NCBI GenBank assembly: GCA_963920525.1
Contig: OY986439.1
Coordinates: 38,109,819 to 38,173,818, forward strand
Direction: 5' to 3'
Source: Dichetophora obliterata
Lineage: Eukaryota > Arthropoda > Insecta > Diptera > Sciomyzidae
Length of the DNA stretch: 64,000 nt
Each line of letters starts with the position of its first letter. Position 1 is the first letter of the stretch. The translations under genes and the position numbers were made by a program. Under the pieces are notes generated by a model that worked only from the letters and a program-made list of their open reading frames with translations, ran no database searches and had not been told where the DNA came from. This document shows positions 1 to 10,990 of this stretch, piece by piece.

Positions 1-59
1 TTTTCCATGTTGTTGTACCATATAATTCATAATTTAGTTAAGCGCAGTATGATAAGTTA

Positions 60-2672
60 GAGTTGTACAACTATTGAATATGAATAAACATTAAACATAG
101 ACATCAAATAATTGAGAACATGCATCGTCGTTTTGTCCTCTGCTTGGTCTTTCCAACGAAGATGCGGTAGTCCCATTCTGCGTTGACCTCCGCTGGGTAC
201 CGAATCGAATATTTTCTTCACTGGAGCATCGTCTTTCATGCGCTGAATATGACGTAGCCAGCGAAGCCGCTCGATTTTAATGCGCTTGACTATGTCGATG
301 TCAGCGTACAGCTCATACAGTTCATCATTCCATCGTATTCGGTACTCGCCATTGATGCAGATTGGTCCGTAGATCTTACGAAGAATCTTTCTCTCGAATG
401 CTCCTAAACTCTTTTCATCTGAACTGCTCAGCGTCCAGGTTTGTGATGCATATAGTAGGACGGGCATGATGAGCGATTTATAGAGCATGATTTCCGTTCG
501 TCGAGAGAGGGCTCTGCTTCTCAATTGCCTACTGAGCCCAAAGCAACACCTGTTGGCAAGAGTTATTCTTCGTTTGATCTCAATTCTGATATCGTTGGTT
601 GAGCTTATGCTGGATCCCAGAAAGATAAAGTCCTTCACAATATCGAAGGAGGTGTTGTACGTGAGTTCCAAGACGCTGGGAATGTTTTTTTGTTTTTTGA
701 TACCAAGTATTTGTCTTATCTGCATTCACTGCCCTACCCATTTGACTCGACTGCCATTTCTAAACTGGAGCATTCTGCACTCACTTCGCGCGTATTATGG
801 CCAATGATAGCGATGTCATCAGCAATCGCTAACAGCAAAACACTCTTTTATTATCTGTTTCAGGGCTGCTCGTAATATCTTCTATATCATTAGATTGAAA
901 AAGTCGCACTATAAGAATCTCCTTGTCTGAACCATCATTTTGTACCAGGTAGAGGGGAAAGGCCGGACCTACGAGATTTCAACTGTTCTGCTGGTTTTGT
1001 CTTAATGCCATCCTGCAAAGTCGTATTAGTTCTGCAGGAATACCAAATTCAGACATGGTGTAGTATACTTGGTGAGGCTTCAGACCTGGAAAGTCTACCA
1101 TCGACCGGAGCTAAATGCTACGACAAATCTTGGAGAAGACCAAAGAAAAACTAATCGACACCCACCATCTTTCTGTCAACTACAAAGCTGCCTTCAACAG
1201 TCCAAAAAGGAATCACCCATACTACCCTCCTAAGTAAAAAAGTCATATCTCCATTTGAGTCGTGATAAGAAACACACTAGAAATGACCACTTTACTTAAA
1301 TTTTTCAGTCATTTGAAGTTGAAAATGGGTAATCTTAGCTTAACACCAAAATCAGAAACTCATTCACTTTTCCGAATGTGCCCTTTTCTACATTTTGGAA
1401 TTTGGCGTTTGTGACTTTCTTTCTTAGGACGACATAAGGTCCAATCAATTGGTATACCATTGTAAAAAAATCTTTAGCATAAAACGCTCAAGAGGACCTT
1501 ATATGAGATATTGAGAAGGCTTATCCCACGGTAATTGGATCGTGAATGCATTTAGATAGAGCTTCGAATCCGTTCTAAGATACACAAACAACCAGGAAAA
1601 CCATCAGCTTCCATGACTTTGTTATTTTCAAGCCGAGCTATAGCTGTCAGATCTTCATCATAGTCGGGCAGCGTAACCTAAACACTGTCATCCTTAATTT
1701 GGGTTTCCGAAATACGATCTCTATTAGAGGGATTGTTGTCAGCGACGACATTAAAAGCTTTGGGAATTGTTCCCTCCATAACGTCAGTGTACTCTGGACA
1801 TCTGTCACTAGATTCCCGTTTTCGTCCTTGCAGGGAGAAGCCCTGGCTTTAAAACCATCGGCAAGGCGTCTTATTTTTTCGAAAAATTTTTGGGCCTCAT
1901 TACTGTCGCCATACATCTCAATCTTTTCATGCTCGCGCTTTTCTGCCTCTCTTTTTTTTCTCCTAAAAATACGTCTCTCTTCCCTCCTCTTTTCTTTGTA
2001 TCGCTCCTTAGCAGCGAGCGTTACAACCGACTGCAGGGTGGCTTTGTAGGCGGCGTCTTTCTCTGCAGTGGCGTCGCGACACTCCTGGTCGTACCACTGG
2101 TTTCGGCGAGGCGTTGGTAGCCAATCACCTCTTCAGCAGCCGCACGCGTGGAGTTGGAAATGTGTGTCCACTGCGCATATATCATCGATTGGAGGAGAGC
2201 TTTGAAGCCGGAGTGAGAGTCGAGTGGCGAAAGCTTAGGCTGTCTGTTTCGATTGCAGCTTTTCGACGTCAAGCTTTCTCTGTTTAAGGTTGAGTGCATT
2301 CTTAGCTGCGCACAGACGTGTACGGATCTTGGCTGCGACAAGATAGTGATCCGAGTCAATGTTTGTACCACGGATCGTTCGTACATTCAATACACTGGAA
2401 GAGTGTCTTCCATTGATCAAAACGTGATCAATTTGGTTTCTGGTTTTTTGATCAGGAGACAGCCAGGTGGCCTTATCAATATTGAGATGCTTAAATTAGT
2501 GCTATTTACGACCATGTTTCGTGCTGCGGTGAAGTCAATCATTTCGTTATCAGAGGTGTTGTCGTGGAGGCTTAACTTTCCGACTGTTAGAACAAATATA
2601 TTTTCCTTACCCACCTTAGCGTTGCAGTCTCCAAGCACGATTTTAACGTCGTGACGAGGGCAGCGTTCGTAA
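60..2672 (-). mobile_element. RTE-type non-LTR retrotransposon relic (5'-truncated)
   Basis: Reading on the minus strand from 2672 down to about 60, the fragments follow the order of an endonuclease plus reverse-transcriptase polyprotein. They are endonuclease motifs (LGDCNAKVG near 2615-2640, SDHYLVAAKIR near 2330-2360), the linker with DENGNLVTDVQS near 1800-1830, RT fingers (NYRGISLL near 1510-1535, LIGPY at 1434-1448), motif B (GFRQGDS near 921-940), motif C (ADDIAIIG near 800-822) and a C-terminal region open from 725 to 57 (RITLANRCCFGLSRQL, RLRWLRHIQRM). Several frameshifts and stops show it is dead. The 5' half of the endonuclease is missing, as is usual for target-primed insertions. 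The motif A segment is inverted (separate entry). The clade could also be Proto2-like; non-LTR identity is secure from the motif order. Confidence 0.85.
1076..1204 (+). other. Inverted RT motif A segment inside the minus-strand RTE relic
   Basis: On the plus strand, one frame reads GFRPGKSTIDRS, a stop, then LRQILEKTKEKLIDTHHLSV and NYKAAFNSP. This is the segment that precedes and contains RT motif A (the usual F-V-D-Y/F-K-A-A-F-D). The minus strand on both sides carries the directly flanking parts of the same protein: LIGPY above (1434-1448) and YTMSEFGIPAELIRLCRM below (about 1000-1068). The segment therefore occupies its correct place in the element but in the wrong orientation. About 225 bp of unassigned sequence lies between it and LIGPY. 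Confidence 0.8.
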
Positions 2673-4576
2673 GAAAAATTAAAACAAATCCGGGATTTAA
2701 AAAAAAGGGTCCGTGATCGACATCCTTAGTTAGCTCCTTTCGAAATAGTCTACTGTGTGATTGACTATAAACGGAGTTGTTGTTAATAGTTGTCTTCTTC
2801 TTCATAACTTTCTTCAAGTTAAAGCTCAAAATTTAGTCTTCATAATTGTTAAAGTATCAAAGGTAACAATAAATGATATTAATATTATTGTTTTGTGGCA
2901 CCTGGATGGCAATTTTATAATTTAGCTTTTTAAACACATTATATATTTTATTAACTTAATTTGCAAAGTTTGAGGTTTCAACTGTCAGTGTTTTATTGTC
3001 AACTGTCAATTTGGTTTTTTTAAGAATTTCTCATACACTAATTTTGCAATTGCTTTTCTCTCAGTGTAAAACTTTTAGATATAAGTCTACTTATTGTAAA
3101 GCTATAAAGATATTTTAAATCTACGTTTGATGGCAATAATATTCAAAAATATCTGAAATGACCACAAACAATGCGAGATGATGGTCAACACTTAAGCAAT
3201 GCGTGCCATTAAAGTTTTCCTCAACCAACGATGGGCCAAGGCACATGAGCGGAGGGGAGAGAGAGAGAGGGAGAGGGGGCACTGGGCCAGGCGGAAGCAA
3301 AAGAGTAACTATCAAGAAAACTCACGCCCATTGGTTTCGGCTTTGTTTGTTTGTGCGACACGTAAAACTCATGCACTACTTGACAGTAACAACGACAGGA
3401 CACAAAACAACAACAACAACAATAACAACAACCAAAAACAATACTGAAACATATAAAAACAAAAACAACAGGGACAAAAAGAAAGAAACTCAAACACTTC
3501 ACAGCTTAACACCCACGAATGCAATATTTCTACAACATAAACTCAGGCGTTTTGGGTGAGAGCCACCCGTCATGCAACCCCACTCCACCCCTTTTCCACC
3601 TCTTTCATCCATAACACTAAAAGCAGCAACAATGTGCGAGCACGAGGCGCACACAAAACGAAGGCATATACATGAGACAAATACTGACAGCAGACGCAGC
3701 AGTGAAATGCCAAAAAAAATATAGGTATTTATTTAAAAAAAAAGCCGCCAAAGCCTTCAACAGCCAGCCATTGCAGAGAATTCAAGCCAAGTGCTCTGTG
3801 TGGCAAGCAGAGCATGCTTTAAAGTGAGCCCTAAAAACAAAAATGAAAAAAATAAGGTTTTCTTTATTTTTTTACTCTGGCAGGTTTTGATCTTTGGCTT
3901 ATTACCATGTCAGCATTGAGAGCCAGCCTCCCAACGGCAGCAAGAGAGCAGTAAAAAGAGCCCCACAACAAAGAACAACAACAACAACAACGAAAAAAAA
4001 CCAAAAATCCAAACAAAAATACTAGTGCGCCCACCAACATGTTAATGTGCCAAAGGGGCGGTTTTTTCCATGCGTGCTCTTGAGTCAACGGCTGACAGCT
4101 ACTATTTGACATTTTACCTTGTCGTACAACAACAACAACGCAGACGAAAGAGCAAAATGTCACTCAGAAAATGCGATTGGTTCGACAAACACCCCACATG
4201 CGACAACACCACACAAACATACTCACGCAAACGTACTCCATTGAGCACCAAGAGTTGCTTAGCAACGCCCTCTCTAGCCATATCGTGCATTGAGCGCTCT
4301 CACGACTGTCGCTGACGTTGTTGGCGCGCAACAAAAACCAACAACAATCACAAAATGTCATCAACAGACTCCATTGCGATTTGGTTGTTGTTGGACACAG
4401 GTTTTTTGGGTTTTTTTTTCCTAACGCCTAGTGTTGTTGTTGTTGCTCCTAAGGTGAGCTTGCAATGCACCACCCCATTTGGCAGCGTGACTAGACATGC
4501 TCTCTTTCTAGCATTAGTGTTTGAGCAAGCAGCTGTGAGCACCAAGAATGCATATTTGAGTAGGGGAAATTTATGG
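2673..4576. other. Non-coding upstream DNA with GA and CAA microsatellites
   Basis: No coding region is supported here. The stretch holds a (GA)n tract at 3251-3278, (CAA)n runs near 3405-3440 and 3970-3992, the same repeat again near 4127-4140, and (TTG)n near 4432-4446. These simple repeats are typical of fly regulatory DNA. The open frames over them translate to low-complexity residues and are not genes. The tract lies directly upstream of the candidate promoter. Confidence 0.6.
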
Positions 4577-4818
4577 TATAAAGCTTACTCGCTCGCTCTC
4601 ATCTAGTGATGCGGCAAGAGCAAGAGAGATGGCCACAGCTAGAGAGAATTTAACTTGCTGAGCGTGCTATAGAGTACATGAAGAACCGGTTCTGCACATC
4701 ATCCAATGGCTCTCCAGACGACTCTTTGATACCTGCTGCTGTGTGGCTGCTGCAACCGTGCGGCCGCATGTGCGCCACTTCAGTTAATGTTCGACGTTCG
4801 CGCGGTACGTTCGTTCGT
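4577..4818 (+). promoter_or_regulatory. Candidate core promoter (TATA-like box; Inr plus DPE-like pair)
   Basis: Two possible start sites are visible. A TATAAAG sits at 4577-4583 without a good Inr at the right distance. Further on, TCAGTT at 4780-4785 matches the fly initiator (A+1 at 4782), and GTTCGT at 4809-4814 lies exactly at +28 to +33 and matches 5 of 6 positions of the DPE consensus RGWYVT. There is no TATA box 30 bp upstream of this Inr, as expected for a DPE promoter. GAGAG motifs and a CTCGCTCGCTCTC stretch (about 4587-4650) upstream would suit GAGA factor. These are consensus matches read by eye; the TSS is inferred. Confidence 0.4.
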
Positions 4819-5463
4819 AACGGATGCTGGTTTTAAAGTTTTGAAGTGAAAAATAACGAGTTTTTACTCACAAGGAATAAATGTATTTAGGTGCAATTGT
4901 TGAAGTAACCGACTTGTGTTATTAAAACGATATTCAAGACAAAATAACTTGTCAACGGGATACACATATTTTTTTCTCAAAATATTTACAGTAGAGTGAA
5001 CATAAAAGCACACATTGGATAAAATTGCCTAAGCGTCGAGTTGAGTGTTGCCGGTAGTGCGCCTTCACAATAACAACAACAGCAGCAGCAGCTTTATAAA
5101 ACTAATAATAATAATGATAAGAACAACAACAATGATGGCGGCTGCAAGTTCCCGTTAAAAGTGCGCCACAAGTGAAAGTGCAAGTGTTGCCAACTACTGC
5201 AAACAGTAGCCGAAAATCAGGCGGCGACTCTTGAGCCACCCTGTGCAACAAAACCAACCGACCCCAACACATTAACAACAACGTGTCATTAACCCTTGCC
5301 TTCCCGCCGCTGCTGCCGGCACCACCACCGCTGCTAATTAACTTGATTATAGCACATTTTTAAAATTGTTGCGTGTGCGCGCGTCTTGCTCTTAAATTTT
5401 ATAAGTAAACCCCTCGTCTCAGCACCATCAATATCAGCAGTGCTCCCCAAAATAACAACAATT

Positions 5464-5494
5464 TGTGTGTGTGTGTGTGTGTGTGTATGTGTGC
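5464..5494. repeat. (GT)n microsatellite
   Basis: A run of about 11 uninterrupted TG units followed by an imperfect ATGTGTG extension, inside the candidate 5' UTR. Confidence 0.9.
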
Positions 5495-5769
5495 ATAAAT
5501 TAGAAAAAAAACCAAAACAAGTGCATGTGTAAAAAAAATTCTAGCTAATTCGGGAAGAGCAAAAAAAAAGTGGCTGCAATAAAAAAGTTTTACGCCATCC
5601 AAAGTGCCCAAAATATTGTGCCCATTGCGATTTTGTGTAAAATTCTGACAACAAAATTCTCACCGAAGCCTCAAAAGCGCCCCTCAGGGCTGTCGCGCTG
5701 GCGTCATTTTTGGGCGACGGTTTCGCCGCCCTCGGTAACAGCAGCAGAGCGCCGCCGGTTAAGGATCTA

Positions 5770-5812
5770 ATGGCGTTCGGATCGGTATTGCATAATAATC
5801 AGCATAATATAG
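5770..5812 (+). CDS. Candidate coding start of host exon (partial, 14 codons plus 1 nt)
   Basis: ATG at 5770 opens MAFGSVLHNNQHNI and runs into a consensus splice donor at 5813 (phase 1). The same frame is open upstream to a TAA at 5638-5640, that is 57 codons with a GC-rich, protein-like composition (for example GDGFAALGNSSRAPPVKDLM), but this upstream part has no ATG. Either translation starts at 5770 or a near-cognate codon such as CTG at 5698 is used. The context at 5770 (ATCTAATGG) is poor for a fly start. I do not recognise the protein; the open frame plus donor is the only support. Confidence 0.35.
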
Positions 5813-6861
5813 GTAAAGATCAGTAAGCTATATGCAAAAATGTATATTATAAAGTTGTGTACATGTGTTTGTGTGTTTTTGTTGTAAGCACGTGATTAAG
5901 TTTTGCGAATTGCTTCGTTTGAAAGAAAAGTTGGCTTGCAAGAAACAATTATAAAAAAACAAAAAATCAACAACAATAGAACAACTACAACTTAGATGGC
6001 CTCGCTTAAACCGCCCCCCACCCTCATTCACCACTACACCAACTCATTTGTTCAACTTGCCGCCCCGAAAAGCGGAAATGTCACGTTGACAGAACAAAGT
6101 TTTAGCTGTCATTGCAATAAATGCCAAAAATAACTTAAATGTCCTTGTTGCGGTGCTTGTTTTGTTTTGTGTTGTTGTAACTTATGAACTTTTGGACCTC
6201 TGCTTGCTGTATATCTGTGTGTTTGTTTCTGTGTGTTTACTGTTAAGTTGGCTGGTTTTTTTTGTGTAAATATCAATAATTTAAAATATTTAATTTCTCT
6301 TCACATTAAAGAGTTTTGTTTAAGTTCCACACCGCTGAGCTCTTAAGCTTTTTGGCCCCTTATTGTTGTCAGCTTCTTTTTTGCCCCTCCTCAACAAGTG
6401 TTTCTTTTATTTGCAGCAACAAAATTTCAAAATTTACAAAATTCTTGGTAACTACAATATTTTGACATTTGCACAATTCGTGCAATTTGACAGTTGTCGT
6501 TATTGTTGTTGCCGTCGTTTTAGTTATTGTGGTTGTTGTTGGTGTTTTTGTTGGCTGCTATTTGCTTTTGACAACCTTTGTGCTCTATCAAAATCGCACA
6601 AGTGCCGTCGGCAAAGTTTTGACAGTCGTTTTATTGTTGTTATTATTGCAGCGCAAAGTTCGGAGCAGCAACATATTAACAGGAGCGACAGGATTTTTAG
6701 CTACTGCCAGCTTTAGAGTTGCCATTTCTATTGTTTCTTGTTTTTTTTTTTTGCTTTTGCAATCAGTACATTTTTGTAGTTGTATTTTTTGCTGTGCATT
6801 ATTCAAAGAGGAGTTCCAAATAAAACTGAAACATTTTTAAAATTACGAAATATGAATCTAT
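5813..6861 (+). other. Start of putative intron; no gene seen
   Basis: The stretch begins with the donor GTAAAG and is T- and TTG-rich (near 6490-6560). A pyrimidine tract ending in TTTATTTGCAG at about 6401-6415 looks like a splice acceptor, but the following sequence stops quickly in the phase left by the donor at 5812. No exon was called. Confidence 0.4.
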
Positions 6862-7440
6862 TAGGGAAGTCAATTCCGGGATCCCGGACGATTTAAGCCC
6901 TTTAAATCCAGGGATTTTTTTATAAAAAATGCTATAACAAATATTCATGTAAGCGCAACCATTTCAATTTAAGTTGATATGACTGTAGAATTAGAAAAAC
7001 CTTTTATTGAGGCTATAAAAGATTGTTAGGACGATGAGTGTGGAGCAAAGACCTTGCAAAGTTGTAGAAGAATTTTGCATAAGAAAAAATTTAGAAGAAG
7101 TCAGATATTCTGACTTAGGAAATAGTTTTGTTTTGTGGTGAAGGCAATCGTGATCGAAGCATACAAATTGCTAACGACTATCGTACACCTATTTCTCCAA
7201 CTAGCACAGAGTCAGCGTGGCTCTTCTCATCAGCGGGTTATATTTGTAATAATATCTGAACTAAACTAAAACTTTCTAATGAAAAATAAAACGTGTTGAT
7301 CAGCTTAATGTATTACTTTAAAAAAATTGAAAACAAAAAACTTATTTTTGAAAAGTCTTTGCCAACCTTAATTTGCCTTAAACACAAAAAACATGAAGAC
7401 GGTGTCTAAAAAAAAAGTTTACTATTTATATAATAACACC
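6862..7440 (+). mobile_element. hAT relic (family H1), copy 1, left part
   Basis: The left end TAGGGAAGTCAATTCCGGGA and the next 570 bp match the copy at 36,119-38,026 segment by segment, including the TTATTGAGGCT block and the dimerisation-domain relic (LFSSAGYICNN near 7212-7250, followed by a stop). The transposase is dead. The match breaks near 7440, where other repeats begin. Pieces like the right part of copy 2 reappear at 11,935-12,415, so about 4.5 kb of other repeats may have been inserted into one element. Confidence 0.75.
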
Positions 7441-7473
7441 TTAAACTGATCTATATTTTATGTATGAATATTA

Positions 7474-8312
7474 GGGCGGGTCGATTTATTTTTCGAAAAT
7501 TTCCCTATGATTTCCGTATTCTATGGGTTATTCCATGAAAATTTGCCAAAGGAACCATACCTCTATCGTTAAAATCGAGTCCCCTACTTTTTGTTGGTAG
7601 ATTTTTTCCCAAATTGACGTTCGTATGAAATATTACCTACACGTTCACATCCATAACTCAAAAACTGTCGATCGGGTTTAATCGCCAGTAGGCGCGTTGG
7701 AAAGGTGAGCTCATTTTAATCAATTTACAAAAAAAAATCTCCAACATTGGTCCAACGGTTCAAAAGTTACGGGCATTTTTGTCCAAATTTTGAAGCATTT
7801 TTCCATTTTTTTCATGATTTTGTCCAAGATTTTGTCTTTTACTACACTCAAATTGAATATTTTTTTTTTGATAATAGGTTGATAGATACTTTATTATCTC
7901 TTAATTTGAATTTTTGTAGAAAAAAAAATAAAAAGGGAAACAAAATCAAAAAGTTGGTTTTATGTGTAATTTTGTTTTAGCAATATCGCATGAATTAATC
8001 AACCGAATTCGATAAATTTGGGCTTAAACTCTTCGTTTTGAATTGTAAATTGAATTAAAGAATGGATTGAGCCAAAAAAATGGCCAGGCAAGTAATATTC
8101 TTGGACAAAATCATGAAAAAAATGGAAAAATGGTCCAAAATTTGGACAAAAATGCCCGTAACTTTTGAACTTTTTAACAACAAAAAGTAGGGGACTCGAT
8201 TTTAACGATAGAGGTATGGTTCCTTCGGCAAATTTTCATGGAATAACCCATAGAATACGGAAATCATAGGGAAATTGGTGAATTTTTTCACTCCCTACAA
8301 ATCGACCCGCCC
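7474..8312. mobile_element. TA-flanked foldback MITE with long inverted repeats
   Basis: The element starts GGGCGGGTCGATTT and ends AAATCGACCCGCCC, flanked on both sides by TA (7472-7473 and 8313-8314). The arms pair over at least 130 bp at the ends (both contain the block around AGGTATGGTTCC) and again internally (the AAATTTTGGAC and ACGGGCATTTTTGTCC blocks near 7768-7790 and 8130-8160). The right arm lacks about 150 bp present in the left arm. A TA duplication with long inverted arms suggests a Tc1/mariner-mobilised non-autonomous element; there is no transposase. The open frame inside is an arm shadow. Confidence 0.8.
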
Positions 8313-8319
8313 TAATGTA

Positions 8320-10290
8320 TATACTAGCTGAAACCCGGCGCGTTGCTGCCACGCTCCCTTGAATGTGTTAATTGAGGTCGAATACTGAATTCCGATGATG
8401 TAAGATCTATAAATTTAAAGCTGCTCGATAGCACAAATTTGGGTTGCATGCCCCATAAAATGTTACCAATGAAACTACATTTGTTAATTTAGTCCGAATA
8501 CTAAATTCCGACGCTGTGCGACCTAGAACTCGAAAGCTATTCGATAGCACAAATTTGAGTTGAATGGGAGGTGTAACGTCAATGCAATCAATGCAAATGC
8601 AATCAATGAAACTGCATGTGTGCATTGAGGTCGAGTACTGAATTCTAAAACTGAGCGATCTATAACTCCAAAGCTATTCAATATCCAAAATTGTGGTTGC
8701 AATAAAACTGCATGTCTAAATCTAGGTCGATAGCTGAATTCCAACGCTGTGCGACCTATCACTCCAAAGCTATTCGATATCGCAAATTTATGTTGTATTG
8801 GAGGTGCTACGATCCTTGTCCAACGCCCATAAAATGTATTCAGTAAAACTGCATGCATAGATTGAGGTCGTATACTGAACTCCCACGCAGTGCGATCTAT
8901 AACTTCAAAGCTATTTGATATCGTATATTTGGGTTATATGGGAGGTGCTATTCCCCTTGTTCTACGCCCAAAAAATGTTATCAGTGAAACTGCATGTGAA
9001 AATTGACTCTAAAGCTATTCGATAGCCAAAATTTGGGTTGTATGGGAGGTGCCATATCCCTTTTGTTAACGCTAATAAAATGTAATCAATGAAACTGTAT
9101 GTGTACATTGAGATCGAATACTGAATTCTGATTTCTATTAATACCTATTCGATATTGCAAATTTGAGTTATATGGGAGGAGCCACTCTCCCTTGTACAAC
9201 GCCCAAAAAATGTTACCAATGAAAGTGCATGTGTAAATTTGGATCGAATACTGAATTCCGTCGCTGTGCGACCTATAATTCCAAAGCAATTCGATAGCAC
9301 AAATCTGGGTTTTATGGAAAGTGCCACTCCCTCTATTCCTACGCCTATAAAATGTCATTAATGAAACTGCATGTACAAATTAAGGTCGAATACTGAATTC
9401 ATATGCTGTGCGACCTATAACTTAAATGCTATTCGATATCGCTAATATGGGTTAAATGTGAGGTGCTACGCCTCTTTAAAAGTGCTCATAAAATTCAATC
9501 AGTGAAACTGCATGTGTACGTTGAGGTCGCTGTACGAACTATAATTCCAAAGCTATTCGATAGCATAACTCTGGGTTGTTTAGGAGATGCCACTTCCACT
9601 TTTCCTATGCCCTAAAATGTTATTAATGAAACTGCATTGATAAAATAAGGTCGGATACTGAATTGTTACGGTGACCCATCACTACAAGTCTATTCGATAT
9701 AGCAAATTTGGTTTGCATGGGAGGTGCCACGCCCGCTTGTCCAACGCCATAAAATGTTATCAGTAAAACTGCATTTGTAGATTGAGATCGAAGACTGAAT
9801 TTCATAGCAGTGCGACTTATAACTCCATAGCTATTCGATATCGCAAAATTAAGTTGTTCGATAGGTTCCACCTTCCCTTGTCCAACGCCCATAAACTGTT
9901 ACCAATTAAACTGCATGTGTAAATTTAGGTCGAATTCTGAATTTCGATGCTGTACGACCTCTAACTTCAAAGCTAGTCGATAGTACAAATTTGGGTTGTA
10001 TGGAAAATGAAACTCCCCCCTTTTCCAACGCCCATAAAATGTTATCAATGAAACGGCATGTATAAATTGATGTCGAACACTAAATTTCGATGCTGTGCAA
10101 CCTGTAGCTCAAAAACTATTTGGTATCGCAAGTTTTGTTTTTATCGAAGGTGCCACTCCCCCTTGTTTTTTATTCCCATAAAATGTCATCAGTGAAGCGA
10201 CATGTAAAAATTGTGGTTGAATACCGAATTTCGAGGCTGTGCGACCCATAACTCCAAAGCAATTTGATATCGCAAATTTTTTATTTAGCG
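8320..10290. repeat. Degenerate tandem array, 15 units of about 142 bp
   Basis: The anchor CTATTCGATA (with variants) recurs 15 times between about 8421 and 10,260. Spacing is about 100-140 bp in the first third and a steady 141-144 bp at the end (for example 9690, 9831, 9973, 10,116, 10,260). Each unit also carries blocks like GGTTGTATGGGAGGTGCCAC, CATAAAATGTTATCA, GAAACTGCATGTG and GAGGTCGAATACTGAATT. Open minus-strand frames through it repeat the same peptide and are artefacts of the period. The array is preceded by ACTAGCTGAAACCCGGCGCG, a type of opening seen in dispersed arthropod repeats. It may be the core of a non-autonomous element. Confidence 0.85.
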
Positions 10291-10990
10291 GTAAAAGGGG
10301 TGTGGCAGTTATTTCTTAAACCATCTCGTACTCGCAACATATCCACTGCCAAAATTTGAGCTCAATCAGGCCAGTAGTTTCGAAATTTTTTTAAATATTC
10401 TTAAAAGCAGGCGTGAAAGCTTATTGTGTGAGAGAAACAGAAGACCGGCTTCGGTTTCATCCCTACTCCGTGCTGTTTACTGGGTGAGAAGTGACACCGG
10501 TAGACGCCTGGTGGGGATAACTTACCAAGTGATAATTGATCAGTTATCAAGCGGGATAAAAAAGATTAAATTACTAAAATTACTATTTAAAAATAGGGGT
10601 TGGTGATAGAAGGGTGAAAATTTAGGGTTGTGTATTTTTTAATGCCACATTATAAAAAATGTTAGGGGTGGACAATCCTTATCACAGGGGTGTGAAAAAT
10701 AGATAGTGGCTGATTCTCAGACCTATTGAATATGCGTATAAAATTTCATAAACATCTGTCTAGCCGTTTCGGAGGAGTATGGTAACTAATATTGTGAAGC
10801 GAGAATTTTATATGTTAGATGTATATAAAATTCTTTCGTACATGGCTTTGTCACTGAGCTCCTCCTAAACGGCTGGAACAATTTTGATGAAATTTGGTGT
10901 GTATGTGTGTGTGTGGCTGGGTCTGTAGATGGCTTAGCTCTAAAGTTTGGTAGGTGCTGGTAGAACACTGTTGTTGCTGTGTCAGTGTTT
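10291..10990. repeat. Module downstream of the 142-bp array, with a head-to-head inverted repeat
   Basis: Single-copy-looking repeat DNA with blocks such as CTAGCCGTTTCGGAGGAG (about 10,759) that recurs inverted as CTCCTCCTAAACGGC (about 10,859). The two arms are centred on a perfect 12-bp stem (10,802-10,813 with 10,823-10,834). Both arms carry AAATTTCAT-type blocks. It looks like two convergent copies of the same element end. There is no coding capacity. Confidence 0.55.

Larger units (their letters stand above)
4782..5812 (+). other. Candidate host first exon (long 5' UTR plus coding start)
   Basis: From the Inr at 4782 to a consensus donor (ATAG|GTAAAG, intron from 5813), the sequence is less AT-rich than its surroundings, carries CAA/CAG-rich blocks typical of long fly leaders, and lacks transposon signatures. 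It contains many short upstream ATGs and a (GT)n tract, so the leader would be about 1 kb. I infer a first exon of a developmental-type gene whose remaining exons lie outside the window or were not recognised. No downstream exon could be joined with confidence. It could instead be an internal 5' UTR exon or a regulatory block. Confidence 0.4.

Noticed and set aside
3199..3559. Plus- and minus-strand frames rich in Asn/Thr or Cys
   Set aside because: They run over GA and CAA microsatellites; no motif or conserved look.
5399..5611. 70-codon minus-strand frame with HTHTHTH
   Set aside because: Produced by the (GT)n microsatellite.
6401..6449. Acceptor-like TTTCTTTTATTTGCAG followed by a short exon and GTAACT
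   Set aside because: In the phase set by the donor at 5812 the frame stops after about 11 codons; kept only as a note.
8407..9892. Series of minus-strand open frames with repeated peptide
   Set aside because: They are translations of the 142-bp array; copies are frame-shifted against each other and have no start or domain.
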